Assembly: GCA_943370385.1 (NCBI GenBank)
Contig: CALRQT020000008.1
Coordinates: 62,001 to 126,000 of the forward strand
DNA from: BAIKAL-G1 sp943370385
GTDB taxonomy: Bacteria; Cyanobacteriota; Cyanobacteriia; PCC-6307; Cyanobiaceae
Length of the DNA: 64,000 nt
Direction of reading: 5' to 3'
The notes beneath the pieces were generated by a model. The model had not been told where the DNA came from. It made no database searches and worked only from the letters and a program-made list of their open reading frames with translations. Every line of letters starts with the position of its first letter. Within the stretch, counting starts at the first letter, position 1. Shown here one piece after another: positions 33,088 through 41,595 of this stretch. The position numbers and the translations under genes are program-made.

Positions 33088-34374
33088 ATGCCAATGGAAC
33101 ACACGACCTATGTTTACATGCTTCTGTTCGGAGGCCTATTACTACTCTCTCGTCTTCTAGAGAAGATCTCCGAAAAAATAAAACTTCCAGGCATGCTGCT
33201 CATTCTCATCATGGGAATGCTTTTGCCTGACTTTCTCGGCAATCATCAATCCTATCTTTCTGATGAGCAGGCGGAGTCAATCGCCAGCCTGGGACTGGCC
33301 ATCATTCTATTTTATGGCGGTCTAACAACACGATGGACCTCGATGCGTCGGGTGATTTGGTCTGGTTTACGGATGGCCACCCTGGGCTGCCTGATCACGG
33401 CTGGAGCAGCAACGGCCTTAATTTATGGCCTATCGCGATTGAATCTTGATTACAATTTTATCCCTGTCCTAACCAATAGTGCTGGCACTCAATTTCCAGC
33501 CGACCTGCCCCTAGCCCTGTTTGTAGGAGCCATGCTTTGCAGCACGGATGCAACAGCCGTATTGGCGCTCCTGCGGCCGATCGCCAGCAAGATCCCGGGC
33601 CCATTGCTGAACCTGATTGAGTGTGAATCTGGTTTTAACGATCCGGTGGCGGTGATCCTGGCGGGCGTCGCCCTTGCCCTCGCCAAAGGCCAACTAGAAG
33701 ATCCGCTTCTACTGATCCGTGATGTCGGCCTTGAGTTTGCCGTTGGAGCTGCCGTCGGCTGGGCTGGCGCTTACCTGGGAACGTACATCCTCGGCCGAGA
33801 CCATTACTTGAAGCCGAATGCCGGCAGCGAAGTGATCTGCCTGTCCCTGTTGATGTTTAGCTGTGCAACGGCTTTCCTCTGTGGTGGTAGTCCGCTGCTG
33901 TGCGCCTATGTGATGGGCTGCGTGATCGGCAACTCCAACAAAATCGATTGCATCATCGTCTCCGAATTTACAATCATCAATCGGGCGTCCGAACTGATCT
34001 TATTGATTTGCCTGGGACTGGTTGTCTTTCCCCAAGATATCTGGCCCCTCAAGTGGTACGCGTTTGTGGTGTTCCTGATCACGATGGTCAGCCGGCTATT
34101 GATGACCTTTATCACCCTGTACCGCTCCCCTTTCCAGGCACCAGAGAAGACATTCTCAGCCTTTGCGGGCCTGCGGGGAGCGGTGCCGATTGCCATTGCG
34201 CTCCAGGCTGCCGCCAGTGGGGTTGTCTGGGGGCCCCTAATGCCGGCCTTCGCCCTCGCCGTCGTTCTATACGGGCTGATTTTGCAAGGCTATTTTCTGC
34301 CAGCCGCCACAGATTTGCTAGCCAACGCCCTGAAACCCCAGGCCGATCTGGCCATGAACGAGGCATCGAACTGA
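33088..34374 (+). CDS. Cation/proton antiporter (CPA1, NhaP-like)
   Basis: A 428-residue membrane protein with about 12 hydrophobic segments exchanges Na+ or K+ for H+. CPA1 signatures are GAMLCSTDATAVLALL, the ND motif in SGFNDPVAVILAGVAL, and the C-terminal FAGLRGAVPIAIALQAAA. There is no C-terminal regulatory TrkA domain. ATG at 33094 is an alternative start. Third positions are visibly richer in A/T than in neighbouring genes, which with the HNH pseudogene and the long gap suggests acquired DNA. The downstream neighbour converges on it. Confidence 0.88.
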   Translation: MPMEHTTYVYMLLFGGLLLLSRLLEKISEKIKLPGMLLILIMGMLLPDFLGNHQSYLSDEQAESIASLGLAIILFYGGLTTRWTSMRRVIWSGLRMATLGCLITAGAATALIYGLSRLNLDYNFIPVLTNSAGTQFPADLPLALFVGAMLCSTDATAVLALLRPIASKIPGPLLNLIECESGFNDPVAVILAGVALALAKGQLEDPLLLIRDVGLEFAVGAAVGWAGAYLGTYILGRDHYLKPNAGSEVICLSLLMFSCATAFLCGGSPLLCAYVMGCVIGNSNKIDCIIVSEFTIINRASELILLICLGLVVFPQDIWPLKWYAFVVFLITMVSRLLMTFITLYRSPFQAPEKTFSAFAGLRGAVPIAIALQAAASGVVWGPLMPAFALAVVLYGLILQGYFLPAATDLLANALKPQADLAMNEASN

Positions 34375-34431
34375 GGTCAGCGACTGGATCACGTTCGGAT
34401 CTCCCGTTTGGGCCTTGGGCACCCAAGGTGC

Positions 34432-34662
34432 TCACCACACCCGGCAGGCCTCGGCTCCATTGTGGCGCTGGCAAATGGTTTCGAGGCTGCCTGGCTGCTC
34501 CGGAGCCACCAGCGTGGCCACCAGGAGCAACACCAGGGCCAGGAGCAGGGCCGCCGTGCCAGCGCCGGCACCTAGCCCGAATGGACCGCCATCCAAGCTG
34601 GTGGCAAGCCGGCGCGGACGCCGGCTGCTGGAACGGGAAGGGGAGAAACTGGAGGACGCCAT
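34432..34662 (-). CDS. Small membrane protein with conserved-looking C-terminus
   Basis: From ATG 34662 the product is 76 residues: a Ser/Arg-rich N-terminus (SSSFSPSRSSSRRPRRLA), one membrane helix (TAALLLALVLLLVATLVA) and a tail with ICQRHNGAEACRVW. The two tail cysteines could bond outside the membrane. The gene is divergent from the SDR gene with 34 bp between starts. I recall similar small proteins in picocyanobacteria but no function. Confidence 0.62.
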   Translation of the reverse strand: MASSSFSPSRSSSRRPRRLATSLDGGPFGLGAGAGTAALLLALVLLLVATLVAPEQPGSLETICQRHNGAEACRVW

Positions 34663-34696
34663 CGGCAACAGCCAAAGCAGTGATACATCTGTACTG

Positions 34697-35614
34697 ATGA
34701 CCAGCGCACCTGTCAAGTCCCCGGGCCAGTTGCTGGTGCTCGGGGGCGGTTACAGCGGCCGTCGCTTCGCCGCCGCCATGGTCCAGGCCGGCTTTGACGT
34801 GACCGTCACCCACCGGGGCCCAAGGGACTCCGCCGCTGCCGATCCCTGGCGCTGGCTGGCCTTTGATCCCGATGCCGGGCTCGTCCCGAGCGCCGACGAC
34901 CTGGCCGGCACCACCCACCTGCTCAGCACGATCCCGCCCGACCGCCAAGGCCAGGATCCAGCCCTGGAGGCCCTGGCGCCCTTGCTGCGCCAGCTCCCCC
35001 TCGACTGGGTGGGCTACCTCTCCACCACCGGCGTCTACGGGGACCGCCAGGGCGGCTGGGTCGACGAAACCAGCCCAGCTAATCCAGGTCTGGAGCGCAG
35101 CCGTGCCCGCCTCGCCTGTGAGCAGGCCTGGCTCAGCAGTGGGCTGCCGGTACAGAGCTTCCGGCTACCGGCCATCTACGGTCCGGGCCGCAGCCCGTTT
35201 GTGGGACTCCAGCAGGGGACCAGCCGGCTGGTCCACAAGCCGGGCCAAGTGTTCTGCCGGATCCACGTCGATGACATCGTTGGAGCCTTGAGCCACTGTC
35301 TGGGCCTACCAGCCCAGGCGCGGCCCCCCCTGGTCAATGTCAGCGACGATTGCCCCTGCCCCTCCAGCGAAACCCTCGGTTTCGCTGCCCACCTACTGGG
35401 CTGCAACCTGCCACCCGTGCAAACGTTCGCCAGCGTGGCCGCCAGCATGGGGCCCATGGCCCTGAGCTTCTGGGCCGAAAACCGCCGAGTCCACAATCGG
35501 CGCCTTTGCCAAGACCTGGGCTACTCCCTGCGCTACCCGAGCTACCGCGAGGGGTTTAGGGCCTGCCTGGCCGAAGAACGGGCCGGTGCCCCAGAGCCCG
35601 AACCGGCCGGCTGA
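34697..35614 (+). CDS. Extended SDR / NAD-dependent epimerase-like protein
   Basis: The start ATG at 34697 puts the Rossmann motif LLVLGGGYSGRRFAAAM near the N-terminus. A longer frame to 34415 would run through the divergent small gene. The 305-residue protein has YLSTTGVYGDRQGGWVDE and FRLPAIYGPGRSP, typical of atypical extended SDRs of the YeeZ/NAD-binding type, but lacks a clear YxxxK pair. It probably binds NAD(P). Substrate unknown. Its 3' end overlaps the convergent small gene by 73 bp. Confidence 0.78.
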   Translation: MTSAPVKSPGQLLVLGGGYSGRRFAAAMVQAGFDVTVTHRGPRDSAAADPWRWLAFDPDAGLVPSADDLAGTTHLLSTIPPDRQGQDPALEALAPLLRQLPLDWVGYLSTTGVYGDRQGGWVDETSPANPGLERSRARLACEQAWLSSGLPVQSFRLPAIYGPGRSPFVGLQQGTSRLVHKPGQVFCRIHVDDIVGALSHCLGLPAQARPPLVNVSDDCPCPSSETLGFAAHLLGCNLPPVQTFASVAASMGPMALSFWAENRRVHNRRLCQDLGYSLRYPSYREGFRACLAEERAGAPEPEPAG

Positions 35615-35751
35615 GCCGGCGCCGGACCATCCTGGAAAAGGGGCACGCCGGCGTCGCGGAAGAAACGGTCCCAGCGCAGCTCAATCCAGCCATGGCTCAC
35701 CCCGGTGACCAGGCCGAACAGCAGCAGTCCCAACAACAACAGACGCAGCAT
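35542..35751 (-). CDS. Small membrane-anchored hypothetical protein
   Basis: A 69-residue frame starts at ATG 35751, a CATG palindrome it shares with the pdxA start on the other strand. It has one N-terminal hydrophobic helix (LRLLLLGLLLFGLVTG) followed by WIELRWDRFFRDAGVP and a Pro/Ala/Ser tail. The last 73 bases overlap the SDR gene. The hydrophobic-helix-plus-Trp pattern looks like a real small protein, but overlap with both neighbours lowers confidence. Confidence 0.45.
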   Translation of the reverse strand: MLRLLLLGLLLFGLVTGVSHGWIELRWDRFFRDAGVPLFQDGPAPAQPAGSGSGAPARSSARQALNPSR

Positions 35752-36787
35752 GGCAAACCCGGCCAGCAGCCCCGAGGTTAAAGAGCGCCGGATCGCCATC
35801 GCCCTGGGCGATCCCGCCGGCATTGGCGCCGAGGTCACCCTCAAGGCAATCGCAGCCCTACGGCATCGCGACAACGCCGCCGCCTCGAATCCCCTGGTGG
35901 TGGGCTGCCGCCACTGGCTGGAACAGAGCTACCAGGCCCTGCGAGGGGTCACGGCGCTGCCCTTAGCCGATCCGGCCAGCCTGGACATCCTCGATTTGCC
36001 CCTTGTCGAACCGGTCGCTGGGGGCCAGTCCAGTGCCGCCAGCGGGGCCGCCAGCTTCGCCTGGCTCACTAGGGCCGCCGAGCTGGTCTTGGAAGGGCGC
36101 TGCCAGGCCCTCACCACCGCGCCGATCGCCAAACAGGCCTGGCATGCCGCTGGCCATGCCTACCCGGGTCAAACCGAACGGCTGGCCGAACTAGCGGGGG
36201 TCCGCGAAGCCTCGATGCTGTTTACGGCCCGGGCGCCCCATGGCTCCTGGCGCCTGAACACCCTGCTGGCCACCACCCACATCCCCCTCTCCGCCGTGGC
36301 CACCAGCCTGGATGGGCCCCGGGTCGAAGCCAAGCTGAACACGTTGCTGGACTTCTGCCAGCGCTTTGCGCCGCGGCCCCGGCTGGTGGTGGCGGGTCTT
36401 AACCCCCATGCCGGCGAAGCGGGCCAGCTGGGCCATGAGGAGCAGGCCTGGCTGGAGCCCCTGCTGGCGGCCTGGCGCTTGCGCCATCCAAACGTGGACC
36501 TGCTGGGCCCCCTGCCGCCGGACACCTGCTGGCTCGGGGCCGGGGCCGCCTGGGCCGATCCCGCCTCGGCCGATCTCGGCGCCGATGGTTACCTGGCTTT
36601 GTATCACGACCAGGGCCTGATCCCGGTCAAGTTGCTGGCCTTCGATGCCGCCGTGAACACGACCCTGGGCCTGCCCTTCCTGCGCACCTCCCCAGACCAC
36701 GGCACGGCCTTCGCCATCGCCGGCCAGGGCCTAGCCCGCTCCCAGAGCATGGAAGCCGCCCTAGAAACCGCCTGGGAGCTGGGCTGA
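35750..36787 (+). CDS. pdxA: 4-hydroxythreonine-4-phosphate dehydrogenase
   Basis: PdxA oxidises 4-phosphohydroxythreonine for pyridoxal phosphate synthesis. The 345-residue product has IAIALGDPAGIGAEV at the start and the metal-binding histidines in ITKQAW-like TAPIAKQAWHAAGH, GLNPHAGE and ALYHDQGLIP. FLRTSPDHGTAFAIAG ends the catalytic domain. The start ATG at 35750 is chosen by the domain boundary. The upstream 45 bases of open frame are inside the divergent small gene. Confidence 0.95.
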   Translation: MANPASSPEVKERRIAIALGDPAGIGAEVTLKAIAALRHRDNAAASNPLVVGCRHWLEQSYQALRGVTALPLADPASLDILDLPLVEPVAGGQSSAASGAASFAWLTRAAELVLEGRCQALTTAPIAKQAWHAAGHAYPGQTERLAELAGVREASMLFTARAPHGSWRLNTLLATTHIPLSAVATSLDGPRVEAKLNTLLDFCQRFAPRPRLVVAGLNPHAGEAGQLGHEEQAWLEPLLAAWRLRHPNVDLLGPLPPDTCWLGAGAAWADPASADLGADGYLALYHDQGLIPVKLLAFDAAVNTTLGLPFLRTSPDHGTAFAIAGQGLARSQSMEAALETAWELG

Positions 36788-36814
36788 ACTGGCCCTTGGG
36801 AAGGCTCGGCTTAG

Positions 36815-36894
36815 CCGTTCACTGGCTTGACCGTTGACTGGCCTGGCCGTTCCCTGGCTTGGCCGTTGACTGGCCTGGCCACCGACTGGCTGGA
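36815..36894. repeat. 16-bp tandem repeat, five units
   Basis: Units start at 36815, 36831, 36847, 36863 and 36879. The second and fourth are identical (CCGTTGACTGGCCTGG), the others differ by a few bases. The array fills most of the space between the converging pdxA and accB genes. The period equals that of the array at 12051 though the unit sequence differs. Confidence 0.88.
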
Positions 36895-36912
36895 CGTGCT
36901 GGGTTACCAGGT

Positions 36913-37392
36913 TCAGGCTGGCCTGACCCGCATCAGCACCTGGCCGAACTCCACCGGAGTGCCGTTCTCCACCAGGATCTCCACGACCTCACCACTCACC
37001 TCCGCCTCCAATTCATTCATCAGCTTCATCGCCTCGAGAATGCAAATGGGTTGGCCGACGGAGATGCGACTACCCAGCTCAACAAAGGCGGGTTCGCCAG
37101 GGGCTGAAGCCCGGTAGAAGGTGCCCACCATCGGCGCCGTGATCTCCAGCAGGTCGCCGCGAACGGCGGCCGCTGCCGGAGGCGCAGCGGAAGGGGAGGC
37201 GGACGGGGCCGCCACGGGAGCAGCCACCAGGGCCGGAGCAGGGGGAGCCTGCATCACCACCTGGGGCTGGCTGGCCGGCAGGTTGCGGCGTAGTTCGAGG
37301 CGGAAGTCGTCTCCCTCGAGCTTGAGTTCCTGGATGTCGCTCTCGCCAAGCAGGGTGATGAGCTGGCGAAGCTGGTCGTGGTCGAGCTGCAT
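36913..37392 (-). CDS. accB: Biotin carboxyl carrier protein of acetyl-CoA carboxylase
   Basis: AccB carries biotin between the carboxylase and transferase steps that make malonyl-CoA. The 159-residue protein has a helical N-terminus, a Pro/Ala linker (about residues 45-77) and a C-terminal biotinyl domain with the biotinylated lysine at K123 (EAMKLMNELEAE). It lies five bases after the stop of efp on the same strand, the usual cyanobacterial efp-accB pair. Confidence 0.96.
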   Translation of the reverse strand: MQLDHDQLRQLITLLGESDIQELKLEGDDFRLELRRNLPASQPQVVMQAPPAPALVAAPVAAPSASPSAAPPAAAAVRGDLLEITAPMVGTFYRASAPGEPAFVELGSRISVGQPICILEAMKLMNELEAEVSGEVVEILVENGTPVEFGQVLMRVRPA

Positions 37393-37397
37393 GGCGT

Positions 37398-37958
37398 TCA
37401 GTTCTCCCGGCCGAGGTAGCTGTCGGTGCGGGTATCGATCTTGATCTTCTCGCCGATCGAGAGGAACAGGGGAACCATCACCTGGGCCCCGGTTTCGACG
37501 ATGGCGGGCTTGGTGCCACCGGTCGCCGTATCGCCCTTGACGCCGGGATCGGTCTGGGTGATCTCCAGCACCACGGAATTGGGCAGCTCCACTTCCAGGG
37601 GCTTGCCATTCCAGGCCACCACGCTCACTTCCATGCCCTCTTTGAGGTACTTACGGCTCTCGCCGATCTGCTTGGCGGTGAGGCGGGTTTCCTCAAAGGT
37701 GCCCATGTCCATGAAGACGTAGTCGTCGGCCTCCATGTAGGTGTGCTGCAGGGTGGATTTCTCGAGTACGGCCTGGGGCACGGTCTCGCCAGCCCGGAAG
37801 GTCTTCTCCACCACGTTGCCGCTCTGGACGGCCTTGAGCTTGGTGCGCACAAAGGCGGAGCCCTTGCCGGGCTTCACGTGCAGGAACTCGACCACACGCC
37901 AGACCTGGCCATCGAGCTCGATCGAGGTGCCGGTACGAAAGTCGTTGCTCGAGATCAT
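37398..37958 (-). CDS. efp: Translation elongation factor P
   Basis: EF-P relieves stalling at proline stretches. The 186-residue protein has three barrel domains. The tip of domain I carries the loop HVKPGKGSAFVRTK, where the modified lysine or arginine of the family sits (here K in PGKG). It is full length, ends with IDTRTDSYLGR and precedes accB by five bases. Confidence 0.96.
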   Translation of the reverse strand: MISSNDFRTGTSIELDGQVWRVVEFLHVKPGKGSAFVRTKLKAVQSGNVVEKTFRAGETVPQAVLEKSTLQHTYMEADDYVFMDMGTFEETRLTAKQIGESRKYLKEGMEVSVVAWNGKPLEVELPNSVVLEITQTDPGVKGDTATGGTKPAIVETGAQVMVPLFLSIGEKIKIDTRTDSYLGREN

Positions 37959-38025
37959 TCCGGCAGAACGTTTGAGGCGGATTGTACGGCTGTGCCAAAG
38001 TCCGTTCAGAGGCAGGCCTGAAGCA

Positions 38026-39171
38026 ATGGATCCCAGTCACAGGCGGGTTCAACTGGCGGCCAGGCCCTGGACCTTCTGGCTCTCGGGCTGGTTCCAGGCC
38101 CTAGGCGCCGCTGCCTGCAGACCGCTCCTGGCCGCCCTGCTGCTAGTGGGGCTGCTCGCCCCTGGGCCCGCCTGGGCCTTCCTGCCGCCTGGCAATGCCG
38201 TGACCGACCCGGCGGCGATCCTGCGCGATGCCCTGCCGATCGAATCGGCGGATCTTCAAAAGCTGCAACACCAACTGGAGAGCACCAGCGACGACCTACG
38301 CGCCAAGCGCTGGGGTGCCCTCAGCTCCAGCGTGCGCCGCAGCCAGGGGCAACTGGCCACCCGGGGCACGGCGATCACCGCCAGCCTGCCTCCGGCCGAT
38401 CGGGACGCCAGCGTGGCGGCCTTGAGCGCCGTGGCCGAGCAGCTCCAGGCCATGGCGAGCGCCGCCGACCAGCAGGACCGCGATGGCTTTCTGACCGCCC
38501 GCCGCGCCGCCCTGGCCACGATCGGTGACCTGGAAGCCCTGCAGGTGGGTCCCTTCCCGTTCGAGATCCCCGCAGACTTCGCCGACCTGCCCAGGCTGCT
38601 GGGCCGCGCCACCGTGGAACTGACCACCACCAAGGGCGTGCTCACCGCCGTGGTGGATGGCTACAACGCCCCCCTGACCGCCGGGGCCTTCGTTGATCTG
38701 GTACAGCGGGGCTTCTACGACGGCCTGCCCTTCAACCGGGCTGAAGACTTCTACGTGCTGCAAACCGGTGATCCCGTCGGACCGGCCAAGGGCTTCGTCG
38801 ATCCCCAAACCAAGGCCGAACGCCAGGTGCCCTTGGAGATCCGGGTCCCGGACGAGAAGGATCCCTTCTACAACCAAACCTTTGAGGATCTCGGCCTGTT
38901 CAAGGCCACGCCGGTGCTGCCCTTTGCCACCAAGGGCACCCTGGGCTGGGCCCATTCCGACGAGGCCCTCAATGACGGCTCCTCCCAGTTCTTCCTATTT
39001 CTGTTTGAAGCCGAACTCACCCCCGCGGGCTTGAACCTGATCGATGGCCGCTATGCCGCCTTCGGCTACGTCGTGGATGGCTTTGATGTGCTGCAGGAGC
39101 TCAGCGCCGATGACGGCATCGTCAAGGCGCGGGTGATCGACGGCGCCGAAAACCTGCAGGCCCATGGCTGA
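38026..39171 (+). CDS. Lumenal cyclophilin-type peptidyl-prolyl isomerase (TLP40-like)
   Basis: The 381-residue product from ATG 38026 has a signal segment (LLAALLLVGLLAPGPAWA), a helical N-terminal region of about 170 residues (QKLQHQLESTSDDLRAKRW) and a C-terminal cyclophilin domain (VELTTTKGVLTAVVDGYNAP, GFYDGLPFNR, DGSSQFFLFLF). The layout matches TLP40, a thylakoid lumen isomerase with a regulatory N-terminal domain. Longer upstream open frame is inside efp. It overlaps the thiL start by eight bases. Confidence 0.85.
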   Translation: MDPSHRRVQLAARPWTFWLSGWFQALGAAACRPLLAALLLVGLLAPGPAWAFLPPGNAVTDPAAILRDALPIESADLQKLQHQLESTSDDLRAKRWGALSSSVRRSQGQLATRGTAITASLPPADRDASVAALSAVAEQLQAMASAADQQDRDGFLTARRAALATIGDLEALQVGPFPFEIPADFADLPRLLGRATVELTTTKGVLTAVVDGYNAPLTAGAFVDLVQRGFYDGLPFNRAEDFYVLQTGDPVGPAKGFVDPQTKAERQVPLEIRVPDEKDPFYNQTFEDLGLFKATPVLPFATKGTLGWAHSDEALNDGSSQFFLFLFEAELTPAGLNLIDGRYAAFGYVVDGFDVLQELSADDGIVKARVIDGAENLQAHG

Positions 39172-40180
39172 GCCGCTGCGGCTCGCCGACCTGGGGGAAT
39201 GGGGCCTGATCAAGCGCCTCGGGGCCTATGCGCCCCCCGGCCAATTCGACGATGACGGCGCCCTGATCAGCCCAGATCGGGACCGCAACCTGGTGGTGAC
39301 CACGGACTTGCTGGTGGAGGGGATCCACTTCAGTGACGCCACCATGGGCCCCGAGGACCTGGGCTGGCGGGCCGCTGCGGCCAACCTCTCCGACCTAGCT
39401 GCCATGGGTTGCGACCAGGTGGTGGGGCTCACCGTGGGGCTAGCCGCCCCAGCCGAGACGCCCTGGGCCTGGGTTGAGGGCGTGTACACCGGCCTGAGCC
39501 AGGCCCTAGCCCGCTATGGCGGCGAGCTGCTGGGCGGCGACTGCAGCGGCGGCCAGCAGCGGCTCTTGGCGATCACGGCCCTGGGGCGCCTGAACCCGGC
39601 CCGGCCGATTCGCCGCAGCGATGGCCGCCCCGGCGACCTGCTGGTGAGCAGCGGGGCCCACGGCCTCAGCCGCCTGGGCCTGGCCCTGCTGCAGGGGGAG
39701 CTGGAGCCCCTGGCCTCGCCGGAGCTACAGGAGCGGGCCATCACCGCCCATCGCCGGCCGCGGCCGCGCCTGGATGGGCTGGCGGCCCTAGGGGCCAGCC
39801 AGCCCCCCGGCGAGCCCTGGCGGGTGGCCGGCATGGACAGCAGCGATGGCCTGGGCCAGGCCGTGGCGGCGATCGCCAACCGCAGCCAGTGCCAGGCGGT
39901 GCTGGAGCGAAGCCAATTGCCCCTGGCCGCCGCCATGGCGGACCTGCCCCAGGCCGAAGCCTGGTGCCTGGGCGGCGGCGAGGACTTCGAATTGGTGCTG
40001 GCCCTAGCCCCCGCCTGGGCCGAAGCCCTGGTGGGGCAGTTGGAGGGGGCCCAGGTGATCGGTCGCCTAGAGCCGGCCCAACCCTCTGAGGTCAGCGGCT
40101 CGGACGCCAGGCCCCTGCGCTGGGCCGACGGGACCGCCCTGGCGCTGGCGGACGCGGCCGGGTTTAGCCACTTCCACTGA
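39164..40180 (+). CDS. thiL: Thiamine-monophosphate kinase
   Basis: ThiL phosphorylates thiamine monophosphate to the active diphosphate. The 338-residue protein shows FDDDGALIS, TTDLLVEGIHF, the DSSDGL motif (GMDSSDGLGQAV) and WCLGGGEDFELVLAL, all conserved in the AIR synthase-like fold. The start overlaps the cyclophilin stop, so translation is probably coupled. A terminator-like hairpin follows. Confidence 0.93.
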   Translation: MAEPLRLADLGEWGLIKRLGAYAPPGQFDDDGALISPDRDRNLVVTTDLLVEGIHFSDATMGPEDLGWRAAAANLSDLAAMGCDQVVGLTVGLAAPAETPWAWVEGVYTGLSQALARYGGELLGGDCSGGQQRLLAITALGRLNPARPIRRSDGRPGDLLVSSGAHGLSRLGLALLQGELEPLASPELQERAITAHRRPRPRLDGLAALGASQPPGEPWRVAGMDSSDGLGQAVAAIANRSQCQAVLERSQLPLAAAMADLPQAEAWCLGGGEDFELVLALAPAWAEALVGQLEGAQVIGRLEPAQPSEVSGSDARPLRWADGTALALADAAGFSHFH

Positions 40181-40263
40181 TCGCTGGCAACGAAGGCCGG
40201 AGGGCCAGCACGCTCTGGCAAAGGCGCCAGGTCCACCAGCCCCCGAACCCAGGGCCTCGCAGC

Positions 40264-40311
40264 AAAAAGCCTGACCCCGGCGGAACCATCAAAGGAACTG
40301 CTGGGTCAGGC
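40264..40311 (-). terminator. Rho-independent terminator of gap2
   Basis: On the minus strand GCCTGACCC (from 40303-40311) pairs with GGGTCAGGC (from 40269-40277) over a 25-base loop, and the stem is followed by TTTTT (40264-40268). The stem lies about 55 bases beyond the gap2 stop. A second small hairpin GGGGC-TTTT-GCCCC is at 40347-40360. Confidence 0.7.
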
Positions 40312-40365
40312 TCAATGAAAGCGTGCTGAAAAAGAGTGGTTACCCAGGGGCAAAAGCCCCGATCC

Positions 40366-41388
40366 TCACTTCCAGTTGCTGGACACCAGTTCGGCCAGGT
40401 CAACAACGCGCTGGCTGTAGCCCCACTCGTTGTCGTACCAGCAGATCACCTTCACCATGTTGTCGCCCATCACCAAGGTGAGGTCGGAATCGACGATGGT
40501 GGATTCGTTGGTGCCGGCGTGGTCGCTGGAGACCAGGGGCAGGTCTGAGTACTTGATGATCCCCTTCATGGCGCCCTCGGCGGACGCCTTGAGCACGGCA
40601 TTGACTTCCTCTTTTGTGGTGCCGCGGGCCACTTCCAGCACCATGTCGACCACCGACACGTTGGGGGTGGGCACGCGCATGGCGATGCCGTTGAGCTTGC
40701 CCTTCATCGGGGGATACACCAGGGCCACGGCCTGGGCAGCACCGGTGGAGGTTGGAACGATGTTGACAGCGGCGGCGCGGGCCCGGCGCAGGTCGCGGTG
40801 GCTGGCATCGAGGATGCGCTGGTCACCCGTGTAGCTGTGGGTGGTGGTCATCGTGCCCTTGACGATGCCAAAGGTCTGGTCGAGCACCTTGACCACGGGC
40901 GCCATGCAGTTGGTGGTGCAGCTGGCGTTACTGAGGATGTCGAAATCTTCGTGGCGGTATTGGTCAGCGTTGACGCCAACCACGAAAGTGCCGACACCCG
41001 CGCCCTTACCAGGGGCGGTGAGGATCACCTTCTTGGCACCGGCTTGAAGGTGCTTACTAGCGCCCACGTCGTCGTTGAAGACACCGGTGGATTCAATCAC
41101 CAAATCCACACCCCACTCTTTCCAAGGCAGGTTGAGGGGATTACGGTCGGAGAAGCACTTGATCTCCTTGCCGTTGACGATGATGGCGTTATCGGTGTAG
41201 CTCACTTCCGCATCGCGGATGTGGCCCAGCATCGAGTCGTACTGAAGCAGGTGGGAGTTGGTGCGGGGATCGGAGGTGTCGTTCAGACCCACGACCTCGA
41301 TGCCCGTATTGGCACCCCGGCTCAGCCAGCAGCGCATGAAGTTGCGACCAATTCGGCCGAATCCATTGATCGCAACGCGCAAGGTCAT
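40366..41388 (-). CDS. gap2: Glyceraldehyde-3-phosphate dehydrogenase, photosynthetic type
   Basis: Gap2 works in the Calvin cycle with NADP(H) or NAD(H). The 340-residue protein has the Rossmann start VAINGFGRIGRNFMR, the catalytic Cys157 (SNASCTTNCMAPV), HSYTGDQRILDASHRDLRRA and WYDNEWGYSQRV at the C-terminus. It is full length for the plastid/cyanobacterial GapA/B class. A 207-bp gap separates it from murC on the other strand. Confidence 0.95.
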   Translation of the reverse strand: MTLRVAINGFGRIGRNFMRCWLSRGANTGIEVVGLNDTSDPRTNSHLLQYDSMLGHIRDAEVSYTDNAIIVNGKEIKCFSDRNPLNLPWKEWGVDLVIESTGVFNDDVGASKHLQAGAKKVILTAPGKGAGVGTFVVGVNADQYRHEDFDILSNASCTTNCMAPVVKVLDQTFGIVKGTMTTTHSYTGDQRILDASHRDLRRARAAAVNIVPTSTGAAQAVALVYPPMKGKLNGIAMRVPTPNVSVVDMVLEVARGTTKEEVNAVLKASAEGAMKGIIKYSDLPLVSSDHAGTNESTIVDSDLTLVMGDNMVKVICWYDNEWGYSQRVVDLAELVSSNWK

Positions 41389-41595
41389 GGCAGAAAGGGG
41401 GGAAACCCGCTAAGACGGGGGATTTGGCTGCCGATCATACAGAAATGGGGGCCAGCTCCATGGAAGCGGCTTAGGCGGCCCCGCCGACCCGATTCGGGGT
41501 CCCAGCGTTTTGGAGACCAAGCTTTGCGGGACGCTGCAAGCCGGCGACAAGGAGGGCTTCCCGGCTTAGCGTCGCTCAGACCTGGAGAGCCGCCC

